DNA from: CAYRYU01 sp964428355
GTDB taxonomy: Bacteria > Muiribacteriota > Ozemobacteria > Ozemobacterales > Ozemobacteraceae
Direction of reading: 5' to 3'
NCBI GenBank assembly: GCA_964428355.1
Contig: CAYRYU010000060.1
Location: forward strand, 1 to 41,912
DNA length: 41,912 bases
The notes under the pieces are model-generated. The model saw only the letters and a program-made list of their open reading frames with translations, was not told the DNA's origin and ran no database searches. Each line of letters opens with the position of its first letter. Position 1 is the stretch's first letter. The translations under genes were made by a program, and so were the position numbers. Of the stretch, positions 40,289 through 41,912 are shown in pieces.

Positions 40289-41803
40289 TCAATCATCCGC
40301 CGGGCTTTTGACCGTCACTCCGGGGCGGTTCAACACGTGGGTGTATATCATGGTTGTTTCCACGTTGGAATGCCCAAGAAGCTCCTGGACGGTGCGGATA
40401 TCGTATCCACTCTCCAGCAGGTGGGTCGCAAAAGAATGCCGCAGGGTATGAACCCCCACTCCCGAGGGCAGCTGGAGTTCCCGGGCGGCATCCTTCACCG
40501 CCTTCTGGAGCGAGTTTTCGTGGACATGGTGCCGATGGACTTTCCCCGTGAGGGGGTCGACCGAGTTCTTTGCGGAGGGGAAAGCGAACTGCCAGGGGAA
40601 TTCCCTGGCGGCGTGGGGGTATTTCTTGAGAACGGAGTCTGGAAGGTGCGTTTCTCCAAACCCCATTTCCAGATCAGCGTTATGGATTTTCCGGACCTCG
40701 GCGAAATGCTCCTTCAGCTCGCTTTCGAACGCTTTGGGAAGGGGCGTCACGCGGTCTTTTCCGCCTTTTCCGCTCCGAACGAGAATCTGTCCTTTGGGGA
40801 ACACAACATCCTGGATGCGCAGGCGGAGACATTCCATCAATCGGAGCCCTGCCCCGTAGCAAATTCCCGCCATGAGTCGGTAGGCACCCTTCAGGTTGGC
40901 CAAAAGGAGTTTTACCTGCTCGCGCTGGAGGACGACTGGGAGACGTTGGCTTTTTTTCGCCCGGGAAAACTGGAGGCTTTCTTCGAGATCCTTTTTCAGC
41001 ACTTCCTTGAAAAAGAACAGAATGGCGTGGAGCGCCTGGTTCTGGGTTGAAGCCGCTACTCTGCAGCGGTTGGCAAGATCTTCGAGAAAACGTTCGAGGT
41101 CGTCGGGGGAAGCATGTTCCCATGTTCCAGGCTGGATGTACCGCAGAAATCGAACTACCCACTCGGAGTAGGCCTTTTCCGTCCGCCAGGAGTAATGCAG
41201 TGTCCGAATTCTTCGTGACAAGAGTTGCAGGGGGGTGGCAGTGTCAAAAACCGGGCCCTGTTGCTCCCGATTTCGGGGTCTTTCAGATGTTTTGCTGGCC
41301 GCTTCGGGGGTGGGGTCGTTAAACAAATCGCCGAAAGCTTCGGTGGGTGTTTTCCCCGGGACTTCAAGGAGCGGATCTCCACCGGGTTCTCCCGATGTCC
41401 CTGGGGACCCTGGGGCCTGTTCGCCGAAGAGGGCTCCGAGTTCTTCAGGGGGTTGTTTTTGGTAACTTCCTTGAAATTTGGACGGGGAAAACCTAGAATG
41501 ATTCGGAACCGGATTTTTTCGAGGGATTTCTCGCAGGGGACTTTTCGTCATCTTCCAAACATAGCGGCAAAAAAGGTGAATGGCGGTCCGCAATTGACTG
41601 ACCTGCCAGTGAACGAGGGACTTTGATTTGGATACCGAGTTGATCCAATTTTCGACGGCCTCGGTTGAGGTGTTCTCCTTTGAGGGAAATTTCTCAAGGA
41701 AATCTTTCACCCACCCAATCATGAAAGGCCACGACTTTTTCCCCCAGACCTTTTGGGCAAGAATCTCTTCCCATGCGGCCAGCACCTTATCTTGTCCTTC
41801 CAT
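40289..41803 (-). CDS. intI: Integron integrase (IntI-type tyrosine recombinase) with N-terminal extension
   Basis: 504 residues from ATG 41803 (GGGGG seven bases upstream); the frame is open to TTG 41860. The C-terminal ~320 residues are a complete IntI. The core-binding domain starts LSRRIRTLHYSWRTEKAYSE. Catalytic Arg is in YGAGLRLMECLRLR, then HTLRHSFATHLL, His in LLGHSNVETT, and Tyr in MIYTHVLNR. The integron-specific insertion is clear (LPDSVLKKYPHAAREFPWQF, then DPLTGKVHRHHVHENSLQ). The first ~180 residues are extra: a helical region like a second SAM-type binding domain (WPFMIGWVKDFLEKFP, VHWQVSQLRTAIHLFCRYVW) and a Pro/Gly-rich linker. It is transcribed away from the window end, so the attI site and cassettes should lie beyond 41860. 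All catalytic residues are present, so it is probably active. Confidence 0.92.
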   Translation of the reverse strand: MEGQDKVLAAWEEILAQKVWGKKSWPFMIGWVKDFLEKFPSKENTSTEAVENWINSVSKSKSLVHWQVSQLRTAIHLFCRYVWKMTKSPLREIPRKNPVPNHSRFSPSKFQGSYQKQPPEELGALFGEQAPGSPGTSGEPGGDPLLEVPGKTPTEAFGDLFNDPTPEAASKTSERPRNREQQGPVFDTATPLQLLSRRIRTLHYSWRTEKAYSEWVVRFLRYIQPGTWEHASPDDLERFLEDLANRCRVAASTQNQALHAILFFFKEVLKKDLEESLQFSRAKKSQRLPVVLQREQVKLLLANLKGAYRLMAGICYGAGLRLMECLRLRIQDVVFPKGQILVRSGKGGKDRVTPLPKAFESELKEHFAEVRKIHNADLEMGFGETHLPDSVLKKYPHAAREFPWQFAFPSAKNSVDPLTGKVHRHHVHENSLQKAVKDAARELQLPSGVGVHTLRHSFATHLLESGYDIRTVQELLGHSNVETTMIYTHVLNRPGVTVKSPADD

Positions 41804-41822
41804 TTTATATCCCCCTAAGCTA

Positions 41823-41850
41823 ACCATATCAATTATCCCAACATTGTCAA
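41823..41850 (-). promoter_or_regulatory. Predicted promoter of the integron integrase
   Basis: On the minus strand TTGACA (41850-41845, consensus -35) and TATGGT (41828-41823) have a 16-base spacer. An inverted repeat TTGT-CA-ACAA (41844-41853) covers the -35. This stretch is clearly more AT-rich than the rest of the window. Confidence 0.5.
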
Positions 41851-41860
41851 CAAATTCCAA

Positions 41861-41912
41861 AACACCCCACCAGCCCCCAAATTTCCCCTCCCTCGCCCAT
41901 CCAATTGGCGTT
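41861..41912 (+). other. Candidate attI region at the window end
   Basis: The non-coding stretch upstream of the integrase ends in CCAATTGGCGTT. The final GCGTT agrees with the left part of an integron core site (G/TTRRRY), where cassettes insert. The rest of the site, if any, is outside the window, so this is a prediction from position and five bases only. Confidence 0.25.

Overview
This is a scaffold-like piece of GC-rich DNA (about 60 percent by eye) with one 100-N assembly gap at 25649-25748. The organism is a Gram-negative-type bacterium: it has exported barrel-like and lipoprotein-like proteins, FtsQ with a POTRA domain, and a peptidoglycan/division cluster. Protein style (many exported FecR/TPR/DUF proteins, zinc-ribbon fusions, glycogen and polyhydroxyalkanoate (PHA) genes, an integron integrase) suggests a poorly sampled phylum recovered as a metagenome assembly. 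Something like Riflebacteria/Ozemobacteria would fit, but that is a guess and no marker here proves it.

Region 1 (1-7221, + strand) is a compact dcw cluster, murD-ftsW-murG-ftsQ-ftsA-ftsZ. It lacks murC, murB and ddl between murG and ftsQ, has a second promoter in front of ftsQ, and ends at a strong terminator. Region 2 (7313-16998, +) is a tightly packed six-gene operon: a radical SAM protein, a BMP-type lipoprotein, glutamate racemase MurI, a LivJ-type binding protein, a fusion of a NapH-like membrane polyferredoxin with a PaaK-like adenylate-forming enzyme, and a zinc-ribbon/membrane/beta-propeller protein. Region 3 (17103-22821) holds a small cysteine-rich protein, an exported barrel-like protein, glgB (+) and dxs (-); glgB and dxs converge on an imperfect inverted repeat. 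Region 4 (22888-29162, +) is an exported-protein operon: a FecR-like protein, a TPR protein broken by the gap, a second TPR-like protein, and an 863-residue protein with a hydrophobic hairpin.

Region 5 (29159-32087, +) is a PHA module: phaB-like reductase, phaA-like thiolase and two tandem phasin-like proteins. Its 368-base upstream region carries a good sigma70-type promoter and three copies of TTNTGCN3GCAA, very close to the motif of PhaR/PhbF repressors. A zinc-ribbon scramblase-like gene follows behind its own promoter. Region 6 (33173-40260, - strand) runs from GDP-fucose synthase through an exported PilN-like protein, a DUF1460 protein, a DUF3160 protein, a CPBP protease and a lysylphosphatidylglycerol-synthase-type membrane protein.

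Region 7 (40289-41912) is an integron integrase gene with an unusual N-terminal extension. It is transcribed away from the window end, and the sequence stops at GGCGTT, where an attI site and cassette array would be expected.

The strongest leads are the polyferredoxin/adenylate-enzyme fusion and its operon, the PhaR-like operator triplet, and the integron platform at the edge.
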